A DNA stretch of 64,000 bases from Onchocerca lupi (GCA_028564675.1 JAOVVO010000418.1:1-64000), one strand, 5' to 3'. Counted from the stretch's first letter, positions 12,293 to 26,050 are shown. Numbers and translations: made by a program. Notes: generated by a model from the sequence alone, not told the origin.

Positions 12293-14957
12293 TTTACAGG
12301 ATCTGCAGTGAAGATGATAAGAAGTTAATCAGCTCGCTGTTCTGATGTGTCAATTTTTATACCCGACGTCCACATGTTTTGCAAAATTGAGTGAGAAGGA
12401 AAAGGAATCAATAGGAGATAACATTAAACCACTAAATATAGTTGGACTGTGCTTTAATCATATTTCATTACAGGCAAAAAGATATACATCTATTAAAACT
12501 CTAACTGAGAGTCTACCCGAATAATGATGCTGTTAGCTAAGAGAAAATATTAATGAATGAACCATTAAAGAGTCAACTGATACAATAAGTAATCAGAGAT
12601 GCGCAAAGTATGTTCGGCGCCATTACTCAAGATCATAGTCGAGCTCAGAGAAAAGAGTTCAGAGAAAGTAACATATTCAGAAGTGCCCAAATACAAACCG
12701 TTTGTCGAATCCATTTCTGTGTTGCATACAGTACGCATGTTTATGATAGGTTTACAACGACACGATAAGCGAAAATTTTGCGTTATATCATCAATTGACT
12801 AAACTGACCGGACTTTATCCGGTTAATATCCGACATACTTTTCACGGCTTCCTTTGATCTTCTGAGACATAGATTTCGTTGGATCCGTGCATTTTTAACC
12901 ACAAATACTTTACTACGTTTGAATCTGAGAGATATCCAACCAGACAACTAAAACCAACATGGTCGATGCATTCCGAATATCAGAATAATCCGAAAGATTC
13001 GAATAGATCGCAAATAATAATCAGTCATTTAAAATTTTGATATTCGCGGCTAGAGAAGCATTTTCACATCGTAACTGTCAAAGTAATCTATCATATTGTG
13101 GTCAAGGCAAACCATTCTTAAAGCACGGCGGAGTGGGTGAGTGGGCGGGTTAGGCTGTCATTGATTGAGAGTTGGTAGCTCGGGAGTGTTGCTATGACAA
13201 TGATTACTCAGGGACGTTTCAGTTCAGTTGCCTGACGTGTTTGGCCTTCACTAGATACTTATTTTCTCATCTACTTATTGACAGATGCAGTCAGTCTATA
13301 GGGGTGCTTAGCAGACATACTCGCATGCATGCATTCTGCATTGATGTGCTTAGGACATATGTGAATGAAGCAACCTTAAAAGGGAGGAAGGGCCAGAGGT
13401 CTGCAAAAGGCATCCATGATAATATTAACATATTTTGATCACGGAAGGATGCCGTCCATTCAATGTGAATATTTGCACATGCATGCACAGACATATATAT
13501 ATATATATGTATATAGTTTCCTTTTATCATCCTTCCCATTCTTAGAGTATAATTGAAATGCTCGGCAGGGGGATAGATAGACTTCTGCACGCAGTTTCAT
13601 GGATTGATCGTGAAGCGGCATTGCATCAGTGTGCGGTTACATAAAGGGTGATGAGTGTGTTTGTGAGTTTGTGCACGTAATGAGTAGACAGAGTGAATTA
13701 TAAATGGATGTGACCTCAAATAGAACGACACCTTCCTTTCCATCTACAACTCCGCTGTTATTACAGCCACCATTGGCGACACCCTCCGCCAGTGTCACAA
13801 CTTTCCCTTATTAGGCTGAATGAAGATGAAAGAACAGTCGTAAATGAATTCGAATGTTTTCCTTTTCATCCAACACTCATTTGATTAATCGGCGCAATTT
13901 GGATGGGCCTTTGCATGATTGCTTTTAAGGTAATTTTTGGAGTGGATCTGAAGGGAAGCTTTTGAGAGGGGATAAAATATCTGCTGGAAATTTTTCTTAT
14001 TCCTGATTATAAAAACTTTTTTTTAAATCGGTTTTGCGTTTGATTTGTTGAACATTGCTTACATGTGTGCCTGCATGATAACATGTTATATCACGTAGTT
14101 TCTGTGAAACGTTCCTGGTCAACACTGTCAGGTTAAGATACTATCTAATCAACCATATCTTCCATATTCGTGACGTCAGTAGCATTTAGTGAGCCTTATA
14201 ATAAAACTCTACATTGATGTCAAATTCTTCTTTTTTCCAAATACGCTATTAGTGGTTCGAAGCAAATCATCATTTGCCAACTAATATTCAGTAGTATTTT
14301 TTCAATCTATTCAAGGTTTCGAGTTCATAAATGTCTTAATTTGATTTATGTCTGTCCTAGTTTTATGGTTGCAGCTCATACTGTTCTCTCATGACTTCAG
14401 CTTATCATTTTAGTGAATGACCGATTTTTATGTGAAAGAAAGAATGGCGGAGGATGGCTGATAGGTTCGACGTGACCGTGCACGTTATTTCCTTAGTTAA
14501 GGCATAGATAATTGTTAGTGTTTCATATTATATAATTGCAGCATACTCGTCCCTTTTCTCCGTTGATACTACGTCACTTTGATGCTCTCTCTTCTCTGGG
14601 CTTAAACAAATTGGCAGTAGCACTTTATGTTGTGCTTCTCATCAATCAATTGTTGGTTTTCTACCTGTACGTTCTTTTTTTTTTTTTTTTTTTCATTTTT
14701 CGGGATGTTATTTCATCTGTTTATTAGATTAAAAAAAAAAGGATTTGCACAAATTAGTGTATCAGTGATCTTCAATCGAAATTAAAACAAATTAAAAGCC
14801 ATCTAAAAAAAGTTGATTTTGTGACCTTTCTTTTGCACCGTATAGCTTTGTTTTAGAAGGCACTGCATTTAACTCATTCTTGTTCCTTTCCATCATTAGA
14901 AAGCATATATTCCATTTTGTGTAGCTTTTGTAAACTAGTCTTTTTTGTCAGATACAA
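12293..14957. other. Intergenic region with a GC-richer island
   Basis: Lies between divergent 5' ends (TDP-43-like gene on minus, TMEM184 on plus), so both promoters should be here. A GC-richer island at about 13130-13800 carries a (TA)n run at 13493-13508 and ATGCATGC motifs, with no convincing exon. A T run is at 14671-14692. The open frame at 14536-14727 follows a good acceptor and might be a 5' UTR exon of TMEM184, which is not proven. Confidence 0.5.
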
Positions 14958-17900
14958 ATGACAAATGGAACGATGACAGATGATTTATTTCTTCGTTCCA
15001 CATTCGCTCGTAGCATCGCTGGATTCTTCACTTGGACAGCTCTCATTATTACTTCCTATCAGGTAATAATTCAGCTTATGTGACATTTCGCAACATACCT
15101 TGCTGATGATCATGGTGAACAGCAAATCTTTATAAATCATTGGATTTTTGCTAAATTTCCTGTGTTTAGAATCGTTGTGGTCATTATTAGCAGTATAACT
15201 TGTCATTCTTTCCTTGCTTCCCGTAAACATACAAAATGAAAATCTTTTATGATTTGTGCAGCTTTATCGTTAATGAAAGGCTGTAAAAGAAGATATTTTC
15301 AGATATACCAACATTTGCGATGGTATACTTGCCCAATCGAACAGCGATGGATTGTGCGTATTTTATTCATTGTACCCATGTATTCATTAGATTCGTGGCT
15401 AAGTCTGCTTTTTCTTTCTAACAACGTGTATGTCTACTTCAATGCTATTCGCGACTGTTATGAAGGTAACAACCTCAGTCGACATTCACTTGTGATAGGT
15501 TTAAATTGCTAAGAATATAAAACTAAACTGCAATTTAGGTTGATACGTTTTCAGCGTTCGTTATATACAGTTTTCTGAGTTTATGCTATGAATATCTTGG
15601 TGGTGAAAGTAACATAATGGCTGAAATAAGAGGAAAACCAATTCGGTTAGTTTTCAGTTTTTGTATTTCAAAAAGCTTATGAGGTTGGATATCTTAAATC
15701 TGCTATAGTAAATTGTGTGGTGAAACCGTTTATGATTTTACTCTTATTTCTTTGTCGATTTTTAATCATTGCCGCGGTTACAAAGAACTCAGTATCCGAT
15801 ATATACATCACAAAATCATGGAACTTGAAATGATGCTATCTTGGACAACATTATTCTTCATTGCTTAGTTAATTCCTGCGGTGATGAACTGCAGTTAAAG
15901 ATGCTTAAAATTTGTTGAGACTTGAGAGATTATGAAATGGAACTTTCAGCTTGTTTCATGAGATATTATGAAGTATAAATTTCAGACCAATCACTTACTA
16001 CACGTGTACATGCTGTTTAGCAGGAAAGCAATATACAATTGAGTTCTTACGTTTTTGTAAGCAGGCGACACTTCAGTTTTGTATTATCAAGCCAATTATG
16101 GCTACACTTACCGTTATTCTGATGATTATGGGGAAATACGAAGATGGAAATTGGAGGTAAGTTGCTTTCTTGATAATTTAGTCCAATCCACTCGGGTAAG
16201 TGGAGAATTTTGCATAGAAAAAATAGAGATATGGTTCCAAGTGGATTATGTTTCTGATTTGTCCAATAAGCACTTTTTTTTGAGTCATTTTTGGTGTTGA
16301 AAAATCTCTTTTTGTTTTCAGTGGTGATCAAGGTTATCTTTATATAACTATTGTTTACAACGTCTCGGTCTCTTTAGCTCTTTACGGACTATTTTTATTT
16401 TATACAGCTACACGTGACTTGCTTTCACCATATCGACCTATTTTAAAGTTCCTTACAGTCAAATCAGTTATTTTCCTTTCTTTCTGGCAAGGTTAATTGC
16501 ATTTTTTTTTATTTTTTTTTTAAAATTATGTTGTTTAGCATAGCCTATAACAGTGACTGAAAGATATGAAGGAGAGAAAGAAAAGTGCTTTGTTTGTAAT
16601 TTTCAAGGACATTTTTGCGACGTTGTGTAGTTGTAACGATTTTTACTACAGCATATTGATTAACGAATGTTACGATTGTACTTTTATTCACATGAGTGTA
16701 CAATAAGAAACACATAATTATATGAATCGTGGAGGATTTGTTAAAGTATTAAATTGGATGCAATCTTTAACTTTTTAAGATGTGCTGTTTTTATATGATG
16801 GATTATCTCGCTACCACAAACATTGGATAGCCTTGTAGTCTGATACACTGGAAATTGCTAACAGAATCTAATAGGCATTTCTTCCGTCATTTATTGCAAT
16901 TAATTTTCAGGTTTCTTGCTTGCTGTTCTTGGTTCTACTTCAGCTATTGATCCAATTTACGATGCGGAAGGACGTGAAATTATATCCCGCGGTACCGTTG
17001 CTGCGGCTTGGCAGAATTTCTTTATTTGTGTTGAAATGTTCTTTGCAGCGGTGGCCTTACGATATGCTTTTAGCATTAGTGCTTACATCGACCCCAACAC
17101 AGGTTTTTTTATCAGCTGATATAGACTTTCCCGAATGTTTAGTCATTTTGAATGGTACTCTCTAGCTTTTGGATATTTTAGTAATCTTTTATCTTCCTTT
17201 TAACTTAACTAAAAATGTGGTCAAGGCCATCAGAGGTAAAAATTACAAGTATATTGTGATCCAGTGTTGAACGGCAGCGTTGGTGGGCGACCGGTTACAC
17301 TGCAGAGTATTAGCAGTTCACTGAAAGAAACCATGAATCCTAAAGATATTATGCAGGATGCAATCCACAACTTCCATCCACAGTATCAACAATATACACA
17401 GGTTTGTGTTATAGTTCAATGTTAAAACTAAATTTAAGCAAGGTGGATATATTGATTTCCTCTAATTTTATATCATAAAATGCTGTTGTGCTAGACTGCT
17501 ATAGCTTGATTTTTTAAAAATTCTGACTAAACATATATTCGAAGTAGGTGAAAAATATCAGGGTTGAAAGTAGTATTATTTGTCCATAAAATAGGAATGT
17601 ATTATTATAAAGTTGCCTCTTTAAACATAAAAACATCATTTTGAGGAATATTATCAGTTTTGTTATTTTTCTCATCAAAGTACAATCATGTTTTCTTGCA
17701 GCATTCAAATCCGACTCGACCGGTCAGTACTAAAACGTTTCCAGGTTTTTTCTTTTAAATAAATGCTGCAATTTTCCTTAAGAGTGCCCCGTACACTCAT
17801 ACACTTCTGGTGTCAATAAAAGCAGGATCACCGGAATGTTCTGTTATTCAATGCACTATTATGGTGTTGTGATTTAGTGGCTTACCACTCGATTATGCAT

Positions 17901-18407
17901 TTATGAACTGAACACTGCAGGAAAGGGAAATAGAAATTTGACATACTTTGCTTTGAGATCTGAGAATAATGTAGTGTGAGTTTTCTCTCGTACCTTATAT
18001 TTTATTATTCAAGAATGACTCAAGAAGTACTGTGATGCTAGCTCTACTTTCAAAATGTAGCTTTATTTGATCTTGCTTTGCACATCGCTACAGTAATTTA
18101 TAAAAAAAGTTTTTCTGATATTTTCTGACGACTCAACTGAATTTCATTTTCTTGCAGTAATCACTGTTCATATGCTTACAAATCTTGCATCTATTCTTTA
18201 TCTGCTGTGTCTGAATTTTTTCTCAGAAGCTCTTCTGCTGTTATTTACTATTGCTCATAGTTTCAGGGAACTACTGAAATGGCGTCAGATGAACGGCGTT
18301 TGGCCAGTTCGTCAAGCGGTCAAATGGGAGGTGGTTATTCAAGCATGGCGCATACTGGTGCTAATGGAGTAAGTACTCCAACCACACCCTCAAATACTGG
18401 ATGGTGA
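14958..18407 (+). CDS. TMEM184B: TMEM184 family transmembrane protein (TMEM184B-like)
   Basis: Seven-helix membrane protein of the OST-alpha/TMEM184 (Solute_trans_a) family; vertebrate TMEM184B acts in membrane traffic and neurons. Exons: 14958-15062, 15303-15465, 15555-15645, 15986-16156, 16322-16491, 16911-17102, 17265-17401, 17702-17722, 18267-18407; 396 residues. Diagnostic motifs in order: IAGFFTWTALIITSYQ, CPIEQRWIVRILFIVPMYSL, CYEYLGGESNIMAEIRGKPI, FLRFCKQATLQFCIIKP, LLSPYRPILKFLTVKSVIFL, FFICVEMFFAAVALR and the tail SISSSLKETMNPKDI. These match human TMEM184B nearly residue for residue. The ATG at 14958 lies just after a TTTGTCAG acceptor, which suits a trans-splice or 5' UTR splice site. 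Exon 8 is a 7-codon exon with a competing donor at 17745. The C-terminal 47 residues are Ser/Gly-rich and nematode-specific. Confidence 0.9.
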
Positions 18408-20813
18408 CTTTTCTTTGCTGTCTGCATTTCGATCGCAGCATTATTGAACCCTTGTCTAGCTTTAGATAGACTTTCACTTAAAAGGGTAGCTCTTTGTTTT
18501 ACCACATCAATTTTTCACCGTCATGAGAAATTCGGATTGGATGAATACTTATGAAAAAGCATGCAGAGATTATATTGCTGTTTATGAATTTTACTGTATC
18601 AAGTAATTATTTAGTATGGTTGTAATTATAAGCGATTGGTTCGTCTCAGCTGATGCAGTTTTTCCAAATCAATGATAGTTTTTTCTTGTCTACCGAAAAA
18701 GAATTGGAAATTAGAAAAAAGATAGGGATTTCCGGCTGGCCGGGATAATCTGCATAAAAAGACTTTTCATCATCTATTTTCGTCGTATTTCTAATTTATT
18801 TGTAAATTACCAATTTGTCCAAGCATATATTATGTGGGATTTAGGTGGTTTTTGTTTCTTTTCGCTCTCTCGATTTTCGGCAGTGTTACGTGCCAGAAAG
18901 CTCATGCTATTAATGGATAAGATTTTTAAAGTCTGATGATAGTGTACTTGTTACAACTCCCAGCGGTTTTAGATCCTGAAAATGTTGCAATTAAGAAAAT
19001 GGATTAAACATAAAATGATGAGATTCGAAGATTCGTGCCTAATTTATCAAGTTTTAGGATGACTGATTTCTAGATATACGAAGGTTTATGATTTATGATT
19101 TTGTTATTCTCAAGTATTGACACTGATTATTTCATAGATCTCAATGTGTCATTATGATTTTACACGTTTCCCCCATTTTTTTTTTTTTTTTTTTGGCATT
19201 GAGTGTGGAAAAGTGGAAGAACATAAATTGTTTCTGTGCAGTTCAAGTAGTTGACAAGTCTTGAAGAACTGTGTATGCTTTTTATATATTGTCAGCCATG
19301 TATATTTTATTGGCTTTCAAATGACATCCGTATTTTTGTATGCGATATTGTGTGGCGGGAAATGTACGTAATGCAGGAGGTGAATGGGCAAGTATATTAA
19401 GATCAATTTTGTCTTACTTTTTCATAAAATTTAAAATATGGAAGTCTGAAATATTATGCCCCATTGAACTATCCATTTTCTGTATTAATAGTGAGAAGTA
19501 TGTTTTAAAAAATATGTTATGCGTAAGGAATGGCATTTCATCCTATAATGATATATGATGTTCTCGTGACATTTTCTTTAGTCATTTTTGCTTTTGCGTT
19601 TTATCTTTCTATGTGTGTTTTGTCTCCCTATTCCGCTATTTGTGTTCTTTCAGTCAAAATTAAAGACGATGTGTTTCATAGTACACTAAATAATAAATGA
19701 TAAAAAGAAGATGCGAATATAATCACTGCTTGAAATTCTAGCTGTTGTTATCCGCCTATTCTAATGAATGAGCTAGTAATTTCACGATACTGAGGTGAAA
19801 GTAGTTAGAGATGGAAGTGTATATACTAAAGTTGAACAGAATATACAAAGTGGAGCGAAATTCCCTTTGCTTATTTGAACTTTGAGAGGAAAGACGTGAG
19901 CATCGTGAGGAATCTCAAAGTGCAGTTCCGTCACTGCTTGTACACGGATGAGCAGTGAACAGCAGACGTGTGACAAAGTAAGTCTTGCTAGCTTCAACAA
20001 GTTTTTCTTTTTTCGATGCTGGGGTAAACTGTGAAACAAAAGAAAGAATATGGTTGTCTTGAAGATGCGATGTTCTTGATATTCCCGGAAAACTTTGTAT
20101 TTTTTAGAAAGTGCCTTACAGTCATTTGATCTACGTACATCTACCAGGCTATTGAAATACTTCTCTACCTTAGGCTACTTAAGTCTTTATATCTGACTAA
20201 CATACTATTTGGATTAGGTTCAGTTAATGGCAATAACCGCTTCCTCTCACCACTGAATTGTCAGTTGGAATAGAATGGATGACCGATTTGAATGAGATGG
20301 GATGCGATGGGATGAGTTGGTCTGAAACTATAAGAGCGAGCGTTAACAAAGATTGTCGGGCGTGTCGCGCTTGTATTTGTTTAGGAGGTAATCGATTGTG
20401 ATTGGACTGCCCGAATGGTGCCGGCCAATCAGCCAACTTGCGATGCATCGTCCGCCAATGAGATGTAAGTGGAACGCGGATTAGTAGGCGGGAGCTGATA
20501 CGTGCTATTTTCGGGCTGTGGTGGGTTTTCTCCGCGGGAAGTGGAACTATTGAGATGTTTTGTTCCCGTCACTACACCGAAAGAATGGTTCATTCAGGAT
20601 TTCGGGAAAATTTCCATAGATTTCGAAATCATTTTCTTTTTTGTATAATACCCGTTCTTTTCTCTTTTCTTTTCTTGCTTTTTATATTGTCATCTTTTTT
20701 ATTGGTAAGTCTTGTAAGTTTATATATATATTATATATACAATATTATATATCATAATATAGAAATTTTGTGCCAACAATTTACTCGGTCATGCGTAAAT
20801 AATTTTACTTCAG
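18408..20813. other. TMEM184 3' UTR and NF-YA 5' region
   Basis: After the TMEM184 stop the sequence is AT-rich with a T run at 19174-19194. From about 20225 to 20560 it becomes GC-richer and carries three CCAAT boxes. The missing first coding exon of NF-YA should be in this stretch, because no in-frame ATG exists in the visible exons, but I could not fix it. Short open frames at 19782-20039 and 20224-20448 (minus) look accidental. Confidence 0.5.
20401..20459 (+). promoter_or_regulatory. Cluster of three CCAAT boxes upstream of NF-YA
   Basis: CCAAT pentamers lie at 20401-20405 (as ATTGG), 20425-20429 (GGCCAATCAGC, a full NF-Y consensus) and 20455-20459 (CGCCAATGAG). Spacing is 24 and 30 nt, near the two to three helical turns typical of multi-CCAAT NF-Y promoters. 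They sit in the GC-richer segment about 350 nt before the first recognised exon of the gene for the CCAAT-binding subunit itself. Confidence 0.55.
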
Positions 20814-22740
20814 GAACGACGACAGCACGTCAACACATCAATATGTTGTTGCAGCTGGTAATCAATCTACGTCAACCTCGTCTTTCCCTCAGGTTTGTTG
20901 AGAATATTCTAAAGGTTTAAAAAAAGTATTCTGTATTTTTGGTATCCTGGGAAAAGCAGTAATGAAATAAGCTAAATTCAGGTTATTTTTACCTTTTTTC
21001 GTTAGTGATAAATCTATGGTAGATCTATGATATGTTTCTATGATAACATTGTACTATGATTAAATATATAAGTTGCTGTCAGGATCTGTTAAAAGTAACG
21101 TTAGCTGCTATTTCAGTATCAATCATGTCAGGTACAGGTGATTAATTTGGCTACCGATCTTGATACTGCATTAAATGGTATTGACCAGAAATCTTATATA
21201 TTAATACCAAATGCGCAGCAAACTTTTCAGCTGAATGGAAATTCTGTACAGGTCGTTGTCATTTTATTTTAATTCTCTGAAAGACCAATAATTACGTAGC
21301 TAGTTAGACGAAGATATCTTTTTATGCCCTCTGATTAATCGTACTTCTGAATCAAACACGATTCCAGCTTTATGTTTTTCATATCTAACCTTGCAGTTTT
21401 TTGTCTCCTAATGGCTTTTTTCTCTCGATAATTACAATGCTTTTTCACTATATCTGATAATTACAGTGCTTAGAAAAGCTGGTGCTAGAATGCATACAAT
21501 AATCTTTCTCTTATAGCAGTATTATTCAGGTACTGCCTAATAACATTCAAGTGATCAGTTTGAATGACGTTGCGTCATACATCACTCTACCCAATTCACC
21601 TTCAATACCTGTTAGTGAACAAAACCAGCAACCTTCAACTTCTTCACCTATCATAAGCTCTCCATTCCTTTTCACAGGTATCTTAATTGATTTTATTTAC
21701 TGTAGAGTGATTTAAATAGTTTTTCCAGTACTGTGTAATATTAGTTAATTAAACAAAAATCTTCAGTGTCTCCAAAAGCCTTACTCCTTCTTAACCTCGT
21801 TCTATATGCTTATTAATTTGATTAATGAGTGGATCGGAAAGGATAGTTCAAGGCATATATCACAGACTTTTTCCAGAAAAATTTTGATAAATAGTGTATA
21901 GTCTTGTTGCTTCATTGAAAAGTCGGATGGTTCCACCGATTAAATGCTAACAAAAGCAGAATTAAACTGGTGTATTTTGTTCTATTTATTTTGCTTTTGT
22001 ACTGTTACATTTTCAGATGCTAAAGGAATTGACATCGCAAATGTGGTTCAGCTTCTAGCGACACAGGTTAGTTTTATTAAAGCTATTAAAATAAAGATTT
22101 CAGTTTGGTCTAAGGATTTCTCAGTTTGATAGATTTTTTTTTTTAACCTATCTTATTGTAGGGAGCGTCGAACAGTTCCCTTTTTCCTAAATCAGATGAA
22201 GAGCCGCTTTATGTTAATGCCAAACAATATCATAGGTGAGTCTTTTTTTATGGATTTACAAAAAGTTTTTCTTGGCAATAGTCAATCCTCTCGAGTGGAA
22301 TTTGTTATACACACCGACGCTTTACAGGATTTTGAGAAGAAGAGCAGCTCGAGCGAAATTGGAAAGTGAGGGGAGAATTCCTAAGGAAAGGAGAGTGAGT
22401 AGTAATTATTTCCTGATAGTTTTTATTATTCGTAAATGTTTAATGCTTTCTATGAATATTTCATAGCAAATAAAAGTTATGGGTATTTCCTAGCAGTTTG
22501 AAGTGAAATTGTGGATTGTCTTTTTTCCAGAAATATCTCCACGAGTCCAGACATAAACATGCGTTAACGCGCGTGAGAGGTGAGGGAGGGAAGTTTGATC
22601 GTGGTTCACGTAGTTCGCCAATCCCAGACTCATCACAACAACAGCGGTTAACGGAACAAGTGCGCACAGTATTCCGATCTGCTTACATTGATTGTGGACC
22701 GACCAAAAATTCAAAATCGCCAAACATGGATCATCGATAA
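20814..22740 (+). CDS. nfya: Nuclear transcription factor Y subunit alpha (NF-YA), 5' end unresolved
   Basis: Sequence-specific subunit of the NF-Y trimer that binds CCAAT in promoters. Seven exons: 20814-20892, 21117-21251, 21530-21677, 22017-22066, 22162-22235, 22328-22394, 22531-22740; 253 residues visible. The first half is Gln/Ser/Thr-rich, as in NF-YA activation domains. The core starts EEPLYVNAKQYHRIL and includes NAKQYHRILRRRAARAKLE (A1 helix, contacts NF-YB/NF-YC), linker IPKERR, then HESRHKHALTRVRGEGGKF (A2, DNA contact). Compared with the usual RHRHAMARKRGEGGRF, this copy has Leu for Met and Lys for Arg, both mild. The first visible exon begins in phase 2 and no exon holds an in-frame ATG near its start, so at least one upstream coding exon is missing from this model. 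Confidence 0.9.
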
Positions 22741-24660
22741 ACTTTCTCCAGAATTTTTTCATCTAAATGAACTGTTTAATAAGTGAAAAAATGATAATCA
22801 GTGAAGTTTTCTTGATCAGATGGAAAGATCGCACATATTATGTGGAATCGTAAGCCATCGTAACTAGCACTGTTCTCAAATTTTATAATTCTGTTGTTTA
22901 TGCGCTTTTCCAAAATAAGCTTTAATCAATAACTTACAAATCTTCCTGATTTCCGATACGATTTGTTTCTAGACATTAAAGCATCTGATCGGGATATTTA
23001 CAGAATGCACACGATGTTTTTTTGCTTACAAGTTTTTTTCTTATTATGTAAGAACATACATATGCAGTGGTTTTTTTTTTTGCAGTATATCCATTTACTG
23101 ATACTTGAGGTCTTAAGGCTTACTTGCCATTACTTGATTCTTATGATAATTGAATGGAACTACTTTCTGAAAAATACTTAGAATGATTATCAGTTCATTT
23201 TTTACTATGTTCTACAATTTGACTGCGTGATCAATTTTCACTATAGCCTATTTCGAATATTGCACCTTTAGATTTCTTATTAATGAATATCATTACCATG
23301 ACTAATTGATCTGCAGTATTTTAGTCTGTTTTTCACTCATACAATATGTTGAGTACTTTTGAGTTATACCTCCTCTTTCTGTTCTTTGTAACTGTTCCAA
23401 TGGAAGTTAATTTTATGCAGATGTCAACAGTGTCAGTTACAATGGATATTTCATTCTGTCGCTTGAAATTTGAAGGGGTTGTTTGTTGTCCACTGTAAAT
23501 GATACAGATGGTTCGTTTTATGTGTTGCAAAATAAAATCTTTCACATAAGCATAAAATTAATTGTGACAAATGTATATATACATTCTAATCACTCAAGGA
23601 ATGCGAATATTCATTACCATATAGAATAACTGAGCATCGAAAATGCATTTTACAAAAATTATGCCATGTTTAACGAATATGCATCGTCCAGGGACATCAA
23701 TTATTCGAAATTCATAATTTGTCAAAGGATTGAAATAGGCGAGCGCCCGGAATTCTTTCTAGTACTGTCCAGCAATATCATCTCAACACAGTGCGAAAAG
23801 AATCTCAGTATCACGATATAATACCACGATTTTGGAAAGTTTGAGATTGAAAGGCAAGAAAATAAAATTTTTAGCTTTCAGAAATTGTGAGGAAACAGCT
23901 GTGGTACAGGATTTCATACCATGAAGATATAAAAATTATTTTGGATCTCTGCTATGTCACATTACCGAGAAGTGGTCGTATATTTGAATAACACATACCG
24001 CTATTTTAGCCTCATTTCTTGCGAAGTAATTCCAACATAATATCATTGTCTAAATGAAATTCTCTATATAATCTCAATAGAATTTTGTCTAAGAACTGAT
24101 AGAATGGGAAGTATGGAAAGTTTTCAAATCAAAAAAAATATTTGGAAAAAATCAGATTTGATAAAAGGTTGCAAACAACACAGCAAAAACTTGACTATCT
24201 CTGCTTTTGATCTTGATGCCTGGAATTAGTCCAGCTGACTTAACTATAAATTATAAATGTTCAATAAAAATAAATTCCAATAGCTGAGTAAAACATACAT
24301 ATGAAATCTCAAACATGCATCGTCGATGTTAACGTTATTTCTAAAAACTTCCGGGAAAAATAGTTCTTGCCAATTGCTATTGAAAAGAGATATAGTTCAT
24401 ATTCCAATAAAATTATAATGTAAATATAGAAACATAAAATTTAAGTTCCATCATAAAATAATTGTATCTTGTCTTCATTAATCATTTTGCTAAATTTCAA
24501 CTTTGCTACATATTTACGATGAGTGCAGCCTTAACTGAATAATTAAATAACAAGTTTGCACATAAATAAATAATGTGTGTAGGTAATTGAATAATGAACT
24601 GACATGCAATTATCTTTAATTCCAATTTGAAATGAACTTTGATTTTCACTTTTTTAAATC
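22741..24660. other. Intergenic, NF-YA 3' flank
   Basis: AT-rich, with no recognised exon on either strand. The beginning is presumably NF-YA 3' UTR; an AATAAA lies near 23531. Confidence 0.5.
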
Positions 24661-24669
24661 ATATCAAGA

Positions 24670-24753
24670 ATGCATTCAGAAAAAAAAGGTTTTAGACCAG
24701 CTGAACTTAGTCAGGACATTAGTCATTATCGATTTTATCACCAAGCACAGTGA
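24670..24753 (+). CDS. Unidentified 27-codon ORF, possible exon
   Basis: A short frame starting MHSEKKGFRPAELSQD and ending YHQAQ-stop, followed after 3 nt by a GTAAGT donor-like site. Its amino-acid mix is more protein-like than that of its surroundings. No family is recognised and no partner exon in phase was found. It may equally be chance. Confidence 0.15.
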   Translation: MHSEKKGFRPAELSQDISHYRFYHQAQ

Positions 24754-25921
24754 ATCGTAAGTAACACTAATTTTATTATTGATATTTGTACTGAAAATTT
24801 CTTTTTTAACCAGTTTTATTGTACTAATCAGTGATGATATCAATTAAAAGAGATGTATTTGACTTTGAAATGACAATAAATCAACAAATTATTGCAGTGG
24901 CAAACAAGCGTAAGATTCTAATCCACAGTTAGTGAGATCTTTGAGAAAAAAGTTGACATATTGCAGGTAAACTTCTCAAGCAAATTCATAAAACATATAT
25001 TTCCATCAACACTCAGAATGTTCTACTTAACATAACTAAAGATTGATTTGGAAAATGGAAAGACGAGAACTTGAAGTTATTATTAATGAACCTACCGATA
25101 ACCGCGAATAGTTATTTGTTCCAAATTACATGACTAGCTAGCGGCAGTTTCGGTTAAAAATGAAATTCAATGAAAAGAGATATTGCTCATTAGGTGTCGT
25201 GAAAGATAATAATTTTCTTGGTTAGCTGTTCCAGACAATAATTATTCAAAGAATGGAAAGTTTATCGATGTTGAATTGGTTAACGATAATTAATAAGAAA
25301 ATTGGTCGATAGTTGGAACTCAGGATTCTTTTCCCGATTTTTGATAGTCGGGATGTTTGTTGAAAGAATACTAGGGATATTTTTTGGGAAATTAGTTGAC
25401 GTTGGCCATATATTAGATGAGAACTGAAGGAGCATCGTTCGCCGCGTACACAAATCACTTCTGTGCCAAAATTCTTTACCTCCAACCGAGAGCAATCCTT
25501 TTTATAATGGGCGTTTCTTTACCATATTCCCATCATCGTACATAAGTTAGGTTATAAGACCAGGAGCATTTGCATGTGTATTAATTTTTGGTATTTTACT
25601 ATTGAAGATAATGCTTGGTAATCGTAAATAGAGATGAGAATTACATTAGATATAATAAAATCCATTTACATAAATCTTGAGTGACGAATCATGTGGGAAA
25701 TATTTTCACAATACAATATTTTAATTATTTGAATATATTTATGACAAAATCATTTCGATATTTTCCTATATTAGGAGGTATGGTATCAGCTCATCTTTGA
25801 GATGCATCTGTAAGTAATTATGTAATCAGATTTCTATTTTGTTAGTATTTCTGCTATTTTTTAACATTGAGTGTTTTGGTATTCCTCCTGCGGAAATTTT
25901 TTTTTCTATTATTTATGGCTT

Positions 25922-26050
25922 AGAGGAAGTTGCGAAAAAACAGCGAGTGCGAGAACTAGAAGTTGAAGTAGAATTACTGCGCAGCGAAATGAAACAAGCA
26001 GGCGACAGTTCATTTCAGGAATGTTCGCACCATAGGCTCTGTTGTAACTA
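25922..26050 (+). CDS. Unidentified coiled-coil exon
   Basis: Open frame just after a TTAG acceptor at 25918-25921. It reads EEVAKKQRVRELEVEVELLR, with charged heptads typical of a coiled coil, then a Cys/His-containing tail ending HHRLCCN and a stop. It could be the last exon of a gene whose other exons I did not find, or chance. No function is proposed. Confidence 0.25.

Noticed and set aside
14536..14727. Possible upstream coding exon of TMEM184
   Set aside because: A good acceptor precedes it, but the frame runs into a poly-T stretch; the downstream ATG at 14958 already gives a family-typical N-terminus.
20555..20920. 121-codon plus-strand frame as NF-YA exon 1
   Set aside because: It overlaps the true NF-YA exon at 20814-20892 in a different frame, and its phase does not fit the downstream exons; the middle is hydrophobic low-complexity sequence.
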